Source: CAZYVU01 sp964651435 (GTDB lineage: Bacteria; Desulfobacterota; Syntrophorhabdia; Syntrophorhabdales; CAYQXL01). Taken from it: a stretch of DNA of 64,000 nt. Below, one piece after another: positions 42,010-51,282 of this stretch (the stretch's first letter is position 1; each line of letters starts with the position of its first letter). The stretch is from assembly GCA_964651435.1 (NCBI GenBank), contig CAZYVU010000014.1, positions 1 through 64,000 on the forward strand. The letters are read 5' to 3'. Both the position numbers and the translations under genes were made by a program. The notes below the pieces were generated by a model, which had not been told where the DNA came from, did no database searches, and saw only the letters and a list, made by a program, of their open reading frames with translations.

Positions 42010-42765
42010 ATGGAGGGTAACGAAACCATCCTCAAGGTTGAGCACCTGAGCAAAGCCTTTCACAAGTATCAGGTGTTGACCGATGTGAGCTATGAGTTGA
42101 AGCGGGGGCAGATAGCCGCCATCATCGGGCCCAACGGCGCGGGGAAAACCACATTTTTTAACCTCGTCAGCGGTTACCATGTCGTAGACGGCGGATCCGT
42201 TACCTTTCGGGGTATAGACATTACCAACTGGCCGCGGTACCGAATCGCCCAGACAGGGATTACGCGCGCCTTTCAGGTGAGCAACATCTATCCGAAACTG
42301 ACGACCTACGAAAATGTGCGCCAGTCGGTGCTGGCTCAGCAGAAAAAGACCCTCAAATTTTTTACTCCGGCGGCGAGGCTGGCCGAAAAAGAAACCCTCG
42401 ACCTCTTGGAGGTCACGGGCCTCCTCCCCTTTGGAGACATGGATGCAGGCATCCTCTCCCAGGGCGACAAGAAAAAGCTCGAGCTGGCGCTGGCGCTGGC
42501 CAGCAAACCCGATCTTGTCCTCCTCGATGAACCGACAGCCGGCATGTCGTCGGAGGAAACCCACGAGACGATGGAATTGGTGAAGCGGCTCAATAGCGAA
42601 ATTGGCCTTTCGATCCTCTTCACGGAGCACGATATCTCCGTCATTTTTGGATATGCCCAAAAACTTTCCGTGCTCCACCAAGGCATGCTGGTGGCGGAAG
42701 GAACCCCGGAGGAAGTGAGAAACAACAAGACGGCTCAAGAATGTTACCTTGGTGAGGAGATATGA
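42010..42765 (+). CDS. Branched-chain-type ABC transporter ATPase (LivG-like)
   Basis: A 251-residue ATPase. Walker A is IGPNGAGKTTFF, the Q-loop follows TRAFQVSNIYPKLTTYENVRQS, and Walker B is LVLLDEPTAGMS with switch FTEHDISVIFG. The signature is unusual: ILSQGDKKKLELALAL, where SQG replaces the LivG-typical SYG/SGG. ATG 42010 has GGAGGT seven bases before it; the GTG at 42004 is too close. Its stop overlaps the LivF-like start (ATGA). Confidence 0.92.
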   Translation: MEGNETILKVEHLSKAFHKYQVLTDVSYELKRGQIAAIIGPNGAGKTTFFNLVSGYHVVDGGSVTFRGIDITNWPRYRIAQTGITRAFQVSNIYPKLTTYENVRQSVLAQQKKTLKFFTPAARLAEKETLDLLEVTGLLPFGDMDAGILSQGDKKKLELALALASKPDLVLLDEPTAGMSSEETHETMELVKRLNSEIGLSILFTEHDISVIFGYAQKLSVLHQGMLVAEGTPEEVRNNKTAQECYLGEEI

Positions 42766-43469
42766 TACTCGAAGTAAAGGACATGAATACCTTCTACGGC
42801 ACGAGCCACATTCTTTTTGACGTCTCACTTGAGGTTGCAAGCGGTGAACTGGTCTGCCTTCTGGGCCGCAACGGCGCCGGAAAGACAACAACGCTACGGA
42901 GCATTATGGGCCTTACACCGCCCAAATCGGGTACGATCTCCTTCTACAAGGAAGAGGTCAAGGGCAAAGCGCCCTACGTTATCGCAAAAAAGGGTATCGG
43001 GTACGTGCCCGACAACCGGTGCATCTTTCCGGACCTTACGGTCCGCGAAAATCTCGAAATCGGCCGGAAAACTTCCCAGCATTACAAGGGCCAGCCTTGG
43101 ACCATACAGAGAATCTACGAGATATTTCCCAAGCTGAAGATTCTGGAGGATCACCTCGGCGGGTATCTGAGCGGAGGGGAGCAGCAGATGCTCACCATTG
43201 GAAGAACGCTCATGGGGAACGCCGAACTTATACTGCTCGATGAGCCCGTCGAAGGCTTGGCACCGCTGGTCGTGAGAGACTTTGCCGAGAAGCTGAAGGT
43301 CCTGAGGGACGAGGGCGTGACTATTCTCTTTTCGGAGCAGAACGTACGCTTTTCGCTCTCCGTGGCCGAACGGGCCTACGTCATCGACCGGGGGCGGATC
43401 AAGTACCACGGCACCATCGAGGAGCTGGCCGCAAGCGAAGAGGTTAAGAAAGAGTACCTCATGATTTAG
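42762..43469 (+). CDS. Branched-chain-type ABC transporter ATPase (LivF-like)
   Basis: A 235-residue ATPase with Walker A LGRNGAGKTTTLRSIMG, then GIGYVPDNRCIFPDLTVRENLEIG typical of LivF, signature YLSGGEQQMLTIGRTLM, Walker B LILLDEPVEGLAP and switch FSEQNVRFSLSVA. It starts at an ATGA overlap with the LivG-like gene. LivF usually has H in the switch; here the position reads Q (SEQN), which is normal for LivF. The gene for acetoacetyl-CoA synthetase follows after 72 bases. Confidence 0.93.
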   Translation: MILEVKDMNTFYGTSHILFDVSLEVASGELVCLLGRNGAGKTTTLRSIMGLTPPKSGTISFYKEEVKGKAPYVIAKKGIGYVPDNRCIFPDLTVRENLEIGRKTSQHYKGQPWTIQRIYEIFPKLKILEDHLGGYLSGGEQQMLTIGRTLMGNAELILLDEPVEGLAPLVVRDFAEKLKVLRDEGVTILFSEQNVRFSLSVAERAYVIDRGRIKYHGTIEELAASEEVKKEYLMI

Positions 43470-43541
43470 CATTATGGAACATTGCCCGGCTTTGGGGCGT
43501 GGCACAGGAAGAGACGGACTGAGCGAAGCTGGAGGAGACTG

Positions 43542-45500
43542 ATGAAGCAACCCTTGTGGAAACCATCGGAGTCGAGAGTAAGAAATGCCAACCTGACGCG
43601 CTTTATCGACGTCGTCAACGGACGTTATGACAGGCAGCTTGCGGGCTACTTCGATCTCTACGATTGGTCCGTAGAGCATATAGCCGATTTCTGGGCGTGC
43701 GTCTGGGATTTTGTCGACATCAAGGCCTCGCGGAAGTATGAAAAGGTGGTTGAGAACCTGAGCATCTTTCCGGGAACGGAATGGTTCACCGGTGCACGCT
43801 TGAATTTTGCCGAAAACCTTCTGAGGTATAGGGACAAGGAGGTTGCCTTCGTCTTCAAATGCGAGACGAGGGACCCTGTCACCATGACCTACTCCGAACT
43901 GTATGGCACCGTGGCACGCCTCGCAGAGGCCTTAAGGCAGCAGGGCGTGACGCCAAAGGACCGCGTTGTGGCTTACATGCCGAACATGATCGAAACAGCC
44001 GTCGGCATGCTGGCCGCCACCAGCATCGGCGCCACCTGGGCCTCCTGCGGCTCCGAACTGGGCATGCAGGCCGTCATTGACCGGTTCAGCCAGATAGAGC
44101 CGAAGGTCCTCTTTACCGTCGACGGATATTTATACAAGGGCAAGCCCTTCCCCATGCTTGCCGACGTAAAGGAGGTCGTCGAGGCCGTGCCTTCCATCGA
44201 AAGGGTGGTGGTGGTACCCTACGCCAACGCTCATCCCGATGTCCGGGACATTCCGGGCGCCCTGCTGTACGAAGACTTTCTCAACCTCGGCCGGGACGGA
44301 GAGATCGTCTTTGAGCAGGTCCCCTTCAGCCATCCCGTCTACATCATGTTCTCCTCGGGCACAACGGGCAAACCCAAGTGCATGGTGCAGAGCGTCGGTG
44401 GCATACTCATCAACCAGACGAAGGAGCTGATCCTCCACGCCGATTTGAAACGGGAGGACAGGATCATCTACATGACGGCGCCCTCGTGGATGATGTGGAA
44501 CTGGCTTATCGCCTCCCTTTCCATTGGATCGAGGATCGTCCTCTTCGACGGGAACCCGGGATACCCGGACGTCGGAGCCATGTGGAGGCTCGTGGACGAT
44601 GAAAAGATCACCATCTTCGGCACCAGTGCAACATACATCAACATGCTCAAAGGACAGGGGTACCGCCCCATGGACCATTTCGACTTAAGCAGTCTCAGGG
44701 AAATCTGCCAGACCGGGTCCCCGCTTTCCGGCGACGGCTTCGAGTTCGTCTACCGGGCCATCAAGGAGGACGTTCATTTCAACTCCATCTCCGGCGGCAC
44801 GGATATTAACGGATGCTTTGCCGCGGGCTCACCAACCCTTCCCGTCTATGCCGGCCAGCTTCAGGCCCCCGCTCTGGGTATGAAAGTGAAGGCTTACGAT
44901 GAGAAGGGCAACGCCGTTTACGATAAACAGGGCGAGCTGGTCTGCGAGGCACCCGCACCGTCCATGCCCCTCTATTTCTGGAATGACCCGCAACTATCCA
45001 AGTATAGGGATACCTACTTCGCCGTCTACCCCGGCGTCTGGCGTCACGGCGACTACGTGGAAATGTACGGCGACACCAGGGGTATCACCTTCTTCGGCCG
45101 CTCCGATGCCATTCTCAAGCCCTCGGGCGTTCGCATCGGCACAGCGGAAATATACAACATCGTGGACAGCTTTGCCGAGATCGTGGACTGCGTGGCCATC
45201 GGGCAAAATTGGGAGAACGACCAGCGGGTTCTCCTTTTCGTGAAACTGGCACCAGAAACCGATCTTACGGACGACCTTAAGGACAGGGTCAAGAAGGCGC
45301 TGAGAGACAAGGCCTCGCCACGCCATGTGCCTTCGCTCATCATCGGGGTGCCGGACATTCCTTACACCTTCAACATGAAGAAGGTGGAAAGCGCCATCAC
45401 CAATATCATTAACGGCAGGCCTGTTACCAACCGCGATGCTCTCGTCAATCCCGAGTCGCTCGATTACTTTCAGACACTTCTGCCCGACGTGCAGAAGTAA
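43542..45500 (+). CDS. Acetoacetyl-CoA synthetase (acetoacetate-CoA ligase)
   Basis: A 652-residue adenylate-forming enzyme of normal AACS length. The family N-terminus is LWKPSESRVRNANLTRFIDVVN, followed by EWFTGARLNFAENLLRY. The AMP-binding loop is YIMFSSGTTGKPKCMVQS, the next block NSISGGTDINGCFAAGSP, and late motifs are WRHGDYVEMYGDTRGITFFGRSDAILKPSGVRIGTAEIY. The C-terminal catalytic lysine is in YTFNMKKVE. It should convert acetoacetate, ATP and CoA to acetoacetyl-CoA, the step after the 3-hydroxybutyrate dehydrogenase encoded at the head of the operon. GGAGGAG precedes the ATG; upstream codons in frame are not conserved. Confidence 0.92.
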   Translation: MKQPLWKPSESRVRNANLTRFIDVVNGRYDRQLAGYFDLYDWSVEHIADFWACVWDFVDIKASRKYEKVVENLSIFPGTEWFTGARLNFAENLLRYRDKEVAFVFKCETRDPVTMTYSELYGTVARLAEALRQQGVTPKDRVVAYMPNMIETAVGMLAATSIGATWASCGSELGMQAVIDRFSQIEPKVLFTVDGYLYKGKPFPMLADVKEVVEAVPSIERVVVVPYANAHPDVRDIPGALLYEDFLNLGRDGEIVFEQVPFSHPVYIMFSSGTTGKPKCMVQSVGGILINQTKELILHADLKREDRIIYMTAPSWMMWNWLIASLSIGSRIVLFDGNPGYPDVGAMWRLVDDEKITIFGTSATYINMLKGQGYRPMDHFDLSSLREICQTGSPLSGDGFEFVYRAIKEDVHFNSISGGTDINGCFAAGSPTLPVYAGQLQAPALGMKVKAYDEKGNAVYDKQGELVCEAPAPSMPLYFWNDPQLSKYRDTYFAVYPGVWRHGDYVEMYGDTRGITFFGRSDAILKPSGVRIGTAEIYNIVDSFAEIVDCVAIGQNWENDQRVLLFVKLAPETDLTDDLKDRVKKALRDKASPRHVPSLIIGVPDIPYTFNMKKVESAITNIINGRPVTNRDALVNPESLDYFQTLLPDVQK

Positions 45501-45520
45501 GCAAGAAGGAGGAGGTCCTC

Positions 45521-46168
45521 ATGTTTGTATCTGATTGGATGACTAAGAAGGTTTTCTCCGTAACGGCCGACGCCAACATCGCCGAGGCAATCAAGCTGAT
45601 GCGGGAAAAAAAGATAAAGCACCTCCCAGTTGCCGATCACGACAAGAAGGTGGTTGGAATCCTTTCGGACAGGGATATTAAGGAATATACGCCTTCAAAG
45701 GTTTCCACGTTCGATATCCATGAGTTGAACTACATCCTCTTCACCACAAAGGTGAAGCAGATCATGATCAAGAAGGTCTTTACGGCATCTCCCAGAATGC
45801 CCATAGAAGAGGCCGCCATGGCCATGTTCGACAACAACATCGGGAGCCTTCCTGTCGTGGAAAACAAGAAGCTTGTCGGTATCATCTCCGACCGCGACCT
45901 CTTCAAGGTCCTCGTCGATATCACGGGCGTCCGTCACGGCGGGCACCGGTTCTACCTAACCCTGGAGGACAAGCTCGGCGCCACGAAAGAGGTCCTTGAC
46001 ATCGTTCGGGAACACGGGTTCACCATCGACAGCGTGCTGACCACCTATGAGGGGGTCAAGAAGGGCCTCAAAAAGGTGGTCGTGAGAACGAAGGGGTCCG
46101 ATGGCGATCTCGTGTCGGCCACCAAGGCCTTCGAAGGGAAGTATGGGACCTACTTCTTCCCCTACTGA
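45521..46168 (+). CDS. AcuB-like protein, two CBS domains and C-terminal ACT-like domain
   Basis: A 215-residue cytoplasmic protein. CBS 1 covers residues 1-60 (MTKKVFSVTADANIAEAIKLM, HLPVADHDKKVVGILSDRD), CBS 2 ~75-135 (FTASPRMPIEEAAMAMFDNN, SLPVVENKKLVGIISDRD), and an ACT-like tail 145-215 (HRFYLTLEDKLGATKEVLDIVREHGFTIDSVLT). This matches AcuB of Bacillus, encoded with acetyl-CoA synthetase and thought to influence it. CBS pairs bind adenine nucleotides. Located 20 bases after the acetoacetyl-CoA synthetase gene, it may tune that enzyme to energy charge, an inference. Confidence 0.87.
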   Translation: MFVSDWMTKKVFSVTADANIAEAIKLMREKKIKHLPVADHDKKVVGILSDRDIKEYTPSKVSTFDIHELNYILFTTKVKQIMIKKVFTASPRMPIEEAAMAMFDNNIGSLPVVENKKLVGIISDRDLFKVLVDITGVRHGGHRFYLTLEDKLGATKEVLDIVREHGFTIDSVLTTYEGVKKGLKKVVVRTKGSDGDLVSATKAFEGKYGTYFFPY

Positions 46169-46200
46169 CGGGGCATCGACCCTCCCCGGCCAACCGCTGC

Positions 46201-49200
46201 CTATGCGCCATTGTTCGGTCGTCCTTGCTCTGCCTCCCTGCCGCCCTCTTCCCCGAAGACCTCCATCGTATCCTCACCCGCCATCGTCTTGGGCCTGTCG
46301 AACATGACCCGCACATTTCTTACCTTCGTCATGGCAACGGTACAGGTGTTGCCCGACGCGGAGTCGCAGCCCGTCCAGGACGAGAAGACAGAGAGGGGGT
46401 CAGGGGTGGCGGTGAGGATAACGGATGCCCCCTCCATGTAGAGCTTGGAACATTCGCCTGGGCACGAGATGCCGGGCGGTGTGGATGCCACTGTGCCCAT
46501 GCCTTTGTTTTTCGATGCAACAGCCACCTTGAGGGTCCAGGGTCCGGTAAAGGTGGCCTTGACCGTTTTCGCTTTCGTGGCGGTAACGGTACAGGTGTTG
46601 CCCGACGCGGAGTCGCAGCCCGTCCAGGACGAGAAGACAGAGAGGGGGTCAGGGGTGGCGGTGAGAGTCACCGTGCTGTTGTAGAGGTAACTCCCCTGGC
46701 AGGTCGGGCCACAGGAGATCTTGCCGTCGCTGCTTGTGACAACGCCGGCGCCCTTGTTCTTCGCCGTTTTCTGAACCTTCAGGGTCGAAGGACCGATGAA
46801 AGTCGCCTTCACCGTGTAAACCTTGTCCATGGTGACGGTGCACGCCCCCGTGCCGGGGCAGGAGATGCCCGTACCCGACCAGCCGGCAAAGACGGAATCG
46901 GGGTTCGCCAGGGCGGTGAGCACCACGGGCGCGCCGGGGAAGTATGTCTCAGCGCAGTCCTTGCCGCAGTTGATGGTGCCGTCGCCGGACACTACCATTC
47001 CCTCCCCTTTTGCCGTCTTGACCTTGGTAACCGTCAGCTTGTACTGCTTCGTCTTCTGGGGAACAAAAACGGCTCCCACAGTTCTTACATCGCTCATAAC
47101 AGCGGTGCATGTAGGCATCTCCCCCACGCAGGCGCCCGTCCAGTAGGCGAACTCCGATCCCGACGCCGCAGCCGGGGTGAGGGTGACGGTCGTTCCCAGA
47201 ACGTAGTCCCCGGTGCAGTCGGTCCCGCAGGAGATGCCGGGCGGAGAGCTGGTGACCGTACCGTTGCCGGAACCGGAAGTCGTGACGGTAAGACGTCTCG
47301 TTTCGGCCGCGAAGACGGCTGTAACGGACTTCGAACCCGTCATGGCCACCTGCATTGGGTTGGCGGAGCCGGTCAGCGACCCCTCCCAATGGTCGAAACG
47401 GTAGCCTGTGCCGGGCTGCGCGGTAAGCGTAACGATCATTCCCTCATCAAAGGTGGTTCCCGGAGGATCAACGGCAACGGAACCCTTGCCTGACGGCGTG
47501 ACATACACGTTCAGGGCATACGTTGCAAGGTAGCCCGAGCCCCGCACCTCGACACTGGAGAGCGCCTCGGGGTAATCAGAGGAGATGCTGAGCGTCGCCA
47601 CCTTGAGCCCCTTCGATTTCGGGGTAAAGACAACCTGGAGTGTGCAATTGTTGTAATAGGGCGGGAAGTTGACGTAAGAGATCGTCTGGCCGGAGCAGCC
47701 ATCGGCCTGGAGCGCGAAATTGAGGGTGTCGGAGAGGGAGAGCCCGTTGATGTGGATGTCCCCGAGGCCGGAATAATTGGAGAGAGTCACCCCGAGGGCC
47801 GACGAAAGACCCACCTTCGTATCGTAGAAGCTTACGGGCGAAGGGTTTACGGTCAGTTTCGGCACGCACGCGTCGACCTGCCGGTAGGAGAGGCCCGTAA
47901 GAAGGCCGGGGTCCGGCAGGGTTCCCGTCCACGTGCCGGCTGCGACGGCCTCATTGCAGCTCAGGTCGCCTTTCCCCGGAATAACGACCATCGGGGCGGC
48001 TTCCTCCTCCGTCGTCGCGTTCGGCGATGTGGGAAGGGCAGCGCACCGATTGTCAAGATAGCCGGTCCCGTTGAGGCGGGCGAAGAGAAAGTCCCACTCG
48101 CTCGTGGCAACGGCAAAGCCGTCGCCGACCGACCGGGCAATGGCCATGTAGTGGCCTCCGTAGTAGTTGGCCCATTGCAGGTTGCCCGAGGAGTCCGTTT
48201 TCAGGAGCACATCGTCGATCGTTGAGTACCCGCTCCGGAGGGAAACAATCGTCCCGCCGTCATTCGTCTCGACGATCTGGATCGGGTAGGCGGGCGAGCC
48301 GTCAGCGTAAATCTTGTAGCGCTTTTCCCAGACGACGACGCCCATTGGATCCGTTTTGAAGAGATGGTACTGCCCATTGTCGGCGGTATTCGTGGCGACG
48401 ATGTACCCGTCCTCCACCTCAGCCACGGAATGTTCGTGGAAATACTGGGCAGTCCCGCCACTGCCGCCATAGTAGCCCCTGGTCCACTCAACCTCTGCCG
48501 TGGCGTTAAACTTCTGAATGTTCAACGTGTAGGCGGTGTCAAAGAAACGTGTGCTCGCCACTATGTAGCCGCCGTCACTCGTCTTGTAAACCTCGTTTTT
48601 CGGGCCCCCATAGGGACTTCCCGATACAACGTAATGGGACAGAAGTGCTCCGTCGGCACCGATGTTAAGGACGAGGCCCGACTCATACCCGTAGTAAGGG
48701 CAATCCTTGCCGATATTACCGAAAAGGACAACACCCGTTACCGTCAGGGTGCCGTCCGCATTTTCGTAGATCCGCCTACCATATGCGTGAGCAAAGGAAT
48801 CCGTGCTCGCTTTTACTCTCCCGAAGAGTCGCTCCCACATGAGCGCCCCCGAGGAGTCGAGGCGGACCACATAGGCATCCCAGTCCCCGTGGCCGCCCTT
48901 TTCGGAATCCACATACGCCTGCCCCGTGACGGCAAACCCACCGTCTGCGGTCTCGACGATGCCGGCAAGCTCTGTTGTACTCTCCTCGAACCCCGGCGAA
49001 AAGACCGTGCTCCAGGTAAGGGCCCCGTCGCTTGCCAGTTTCACCACAACACCGTGGCTATTCGACGTGCCCACGGCTGCAAAACCACCGTCAGCGGTGA
49101 CGATGAAATCCCTGATCGTCGTCGACGTCCACCATTCCCCCCAGGGCCCGTGGTACGTCTTGCCCCACGTCGCCCCTTTGACCGCAGAGGCAGAAACAGC

Positions 49201-49269
49201 AGTTAGAAGCGTAGCCGTCATTAGACTTACAAAAAACAGCCATACACAATGGCCTTGTCTCCTTTTCAT
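46201..49269 (-). CDS. Large secreted protein with delta-60/propeller-like repeats, ASH domain and five bacterial-repeat modules
   Basis: A 1022-residue exported protein. The signal segment is VWLFFVSLMTATLLTAVSASA. Residues ~30-430 hold repeats of the form ADGGFAAVGTSNSH / SDGGYIVASTRFF / NDGGTIVSLRSG, each pairing a question about data with WxxxY strands, likely a beta-propeller. An ASH-type domain follows (LTVNPSPVSFYDTKVGLSSALGVTLSN). Five tandem ~80-residue modules come next, each with a GxGxV strand, SCGxxC, a LTAxPDxxSxFxxW block and a VxATF end. The last two share an 81-base exact DNA repeat. The C-terminus is Glu/Gly-rich. Probably surface or extracellular; function unknown. GGAGG supports the ATG at 49269. 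Confidence 0.85.
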   Translation of the reverse strand: MKRRQGHCVWLFFVSLMTATLLTAVSASAVKGATWGKTYHGPWGEWWTSTTIRDFIVTADGGFAAVGTSNSHGVVVKLASDGALTWSTVFSPGFEESTTELAGIVETADGGFAVTGQAYVDSEKGGHGDWDAYVVRLDSSGALMWERLFGRVKASTDSFAHAYGRRIYENADGTLTVTGVVLFGNIGKDCPYYGYESGLVLNIGADGALLSHYVVSGSPYGGPKNEVYKTSDGGYIVASTRFFDTAYTLNIQKFNATAEVEWTRGYYGGSGGTAQYFHEHSVAEVEDGYIVATNTADNGQYHLFKTDPMGVVVWEKRYKIYADGSPAYPIQIVETNDGGTIVSLRSGYSTIDDVLLKTDSSGNLQWANYYGGHYMAIARSVGDGFAVATSEWDFLFARLNGTGYLDNRCAALPTSPNATTEEEAAPMVVIPGKGDLSCNEAVAAGTWTGTLPDPGLLTGLSYRQVDACVPKLTVNPSPVSFYDTKVGLSSALGVTLSNYSGLGDIHINGLSLSDTLNFALQADGCSGQTISYVNFPPYYNNCTLQVVFTPKSKGLKVATLSISSDYPEALSSVEVRGSGYLATYALNVYVTPSGKGSVAVDPPGTTFDEGMIVTLTAQPGTGYRFDHWEGSLTGSANPMQVAMTGSKSVTAVFAAETRRLTVTTSGSGNGTVTSSPPGISCGTDCTGDYVLGTTVTLTPAAASGSEFAYWTGACVGEMPTCTAVMSDVRTVGAVFVPQKTKQYKLTVTKVKTAKGEGMVVSGDGTINCGKDCAETYFPGAPVVLTALANPDSVFAGWSGTGISCPGTGACTVTMDKVYTVKATFIGPSTLKVQKTAKNKGAGVVTSSDGKISCGPTCQGSYLYNSTVTLTATPDPLSVFSSWTGCDSASGNTCTVTATKAKTVKATFTGPWTLKVAVASKNKGMGTVASTPPGISCPGECSKLYMEGASVILTATPDPLSVFSSWTGCDSASGNTCTVAMTKVRNVRVMFDRPKTMAGEDTMEVFGEEGGREAEQGRPNNGA
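46336..46416. repeat. 81-base exact repeat, copy 1
   Basis: Identical to 46585-46665. It encodes the central block of the last bacterial-repeat module of the large secreted protein, including LTATPDPLSVFSSWTGCDSA. Perfect identity at silent positions indicates recent duplication or gene conversion. Confidence 0.95.
46585..46665. repeat. 81-base exact repeat, copy 2
   Basis: Second copy of the 81-base sequence, 249 bases away, in the fourth bacterial-repeat module. Flanking parts of the two modules have diverged. Confidence 0.95.
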
Positions 49270-49385
49270 TGGGTAACCTCCTGCTTTACTAAACGGCTCC
49301 AAACCTCCGAGGTAAACCCGGATCGCGAACGCTTCATCGCCACGCCGGCATCGGGCACAATCCAATCTGCCGGCCCGAGGCCCGA

Positions 49386-51266
49386 TCATGTTTCGTGGAA
49401 ACCGAGCCTCAGAGTATAAACATCGGGCAGGACCTCCTTCTCCATGCTGAACCCGGCCTTCTCGAACAGGTGGAGCATAATCCTGTTTTCTTTCAGCACC
49501 TCGGCGGTAAAGCCGAGCAGGCCCCGCTTCTTCGCTATGTATGTGAGGTATCCCAGCAGCTCTGTGCCGATGCCCTGGTTCTGAAAATCATCACCCACGA
49601 CCACGGCCACCTCGGCCGTGTGGCTTCCCTCGCGGCCCCGAAACTGGGCAACGCCTACAACGTCTTCTTTTCCACGTCTTTTGGTGAGAGCGAGAATGAC
49701 CATCTCCTTCGTATAGTCGATGACGACGAAAGATTCTTGCAGCTTTTCGTGGGGCATACTTTTTCGCATGGACATGAATCGTCTATAGATCGTCGACTCC
49801 GAGAGGGAGTAGAAGAAATCCTTGAGGAGGGGTTCGTCGCTGATCTTCACCGGCCTCAGCATAACCTTAAGGCCCGCCTTGACCACCTTGAAGGTCTCAA
49901 GCTCTTCCGGGTATTCTCCTCCCTTGCCCGCAATGTATGCCTGGTCCCTGTAAATGAGGGCCAGCTTCCGTGCCTCCTCTATGAGCATGGGCTGGAACCT
50001 CGGATGGGCTATGGAGATGAGGGCCATGGCCCGTTCGCGGATATTCTTGCCGTGGAGGTAGGCAATGCCGTACTCGGTAACGACATAGTGCACATCACCT
50101 CTTGTGAGGGTGACGCCGGCCCCCTCTTTTAGAAAGGGGACAATCCTCGAGACGGCGCCGTCCTGGGCCGTCGACTGGAGAACCAGTATTGTCTTTCCCC
50201 GTGGGGCCAATGCCGCGCCCCTCATAAAGTCGGCCTGGCCGCCTATGCCGCTGTAAAAGGTCCTGCCTATGGACTCCGCCGTAGCCTGGCCCGTAAGGTC
50301 GATCTCGAGGGCGCTGTTGATGGCCGTTATGTTCCCGAGGTTGGCAATGACGGCAGGGTTGTTCGTGTAGTCTATGGTCCTGAACTCGATGGATGGATTG
50401 TCGTGGATGAACGCATAGGTCTCTCTGGAGCCCATGCAAAAAGCGGCGACGGCCTTGTCTCGGTCAAGCCTCTTTCTGGCGTTCGTGACGACGCCCCTCT
50501 TCATCAGGTTTGCCATGCCCTGAGAGAAGAGCTCGGTGTGGACGCCCAGGTCGTTCTTCTCCGAGAGGTTGGCCAGAATGGCATTGGGAATGCTGCCGTA
50601 GCCCGCCTGAATCGTGTCGCCGTCCTCGACGATCGTTGCCACATGTCCGCCGATACGCTCCGCAATGTCAGAGGGGATATGGGCCTCATACGTGAGCAAC
50701 GGTTCATTGTGGACCACCAGAAAATCGATGTCCTTCAGGTGGAGAAAGGTGTCGCCGTGGACCCTGGGCACCTGTTCGTTGATCTGGGCCACGACGAGGG
50801 AGGCCCGGGCCACTGCCGCCTTGACGATGTCAACGCTGACCCCGAGGCTCACGTAGCCATGCTCGTCGGGCGGGGATACCTGTATGAGCGCCACGTCAAT
50901 GGGGATCATGCCCCGTCGCAACAGTTGTGGTACCTGAGAGAGAAAAACGGGCGTATAGTCGGCAAGACCGCGGTTGATGGCATCTCTTGTGTTATCACCG
51001 ATAAAGAAGGAGTTGTGACGAAAATTGTGCTTGAACTTTTCGTCCGTGTAGGGCGCCACCCCCAGGGTCCAGATGTGGAATATCTCAGTGTCCACCAGGG
51101 CCCGGGGGTTCGACTCCACGTATCCGATAAGGGCCTTGACAAGATACTGAGGCTCCCCGCAGGCGGTACCGATGAATATCCTGTGGCCCGGCTGGATATG
51201 GCCGAAGATACGCTTTTCCGAGACGAACTTGCGGGGATAGGCCTGGCGTATCCGCTCAATATCCAT
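49386..51266 (-). CDS. Acetyl-CoA hydrolase/CoA-transferase fused to a GNAT acetyltransferase domain
   Basis: A 626-residue fusion. Residues 1-430 are a Cat1/4-hydroxybutyrate CoA-transferase-type domain: AGYGSIPNAIL (221-231), the catalytic glutamate E245 in LGVHTELFSQG, the glycine loop SGIGGQADFMRGAA (339-352) and VTEYGIAYLHGKNIRERA. Residues ~455-626 are a GNAT domain with the acetyl-CoA loop VVVGDDFQNQGIGTELL. Such fusions may let acetyl-CoA status modify the transferase or other enzymes by acetylation. It lies ~3 kb downstream of the acetoacetate operon on the opposite strand, so a supporting role there is possible but unproved. Start at ATG 51266. Confidence 0.88.
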   Translation of the reverse strand: MDIERIRQAYPRKFVSEKRIFGHIQPGHRIFIGTACGEPQYLVKALIGYVESNPRALVDTEIFHIWTLGVAPYTDEKFKHNFRHNSFFIGDNTRDAINRGLADYTPVFLSQVPQLLRRGMIPIDVALIQVSPPDEHGYVSLGVSVDIVKAAVARASLVVAQINEQVPRVHGDTFLHLKDIDFLVVHNEPLLTYEAHIPSDIAERIGGHVATIVEDGDTIQAGYGSIPNAILANLSEKNDLGVHTELFSQGMANLMKRGVVTNARKRLDRDKAVAAFCMGSRETYAFIHDNPSIEFRTIDYTNNPAVIANLGNITAINSALEIDLTGQATAESIGRTFYSGIGGQADFMRGAALAPRGKTILVLQSTAQDGAVSRIVPFLKEGAGVTLTRGDVHYVVTEYGIAYLHGKNIRERAMALISIAHPRFQPMLIEEARKLALIYRDQAYIAGKGGEYPEELETFKVVKAGLKVMLRPVKISDEPLLKDFFYSLSESTIYRRFMSMRKSMPHEKLQESFVVIDYTKEMVILALTKRRGKEDVVGVAQFRGREGSHTAEVAVVVGDDFQNQGIGTELLGYLTYIAKKRGLLGFTAEVLKENRIMLHLFEKAGFSMEKEVLPDVYTLRLGFHET

Positions 51267-51282
51267 GGGGCCCGCCGGAGGG

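Noticed and set aside
46225..47493. 422-codon plus-strand open frame with repeats
   Set aside because: Its repeats merely mirror the repeated modules of the minus-strand secreted protein. There is no ribosome site and no family.
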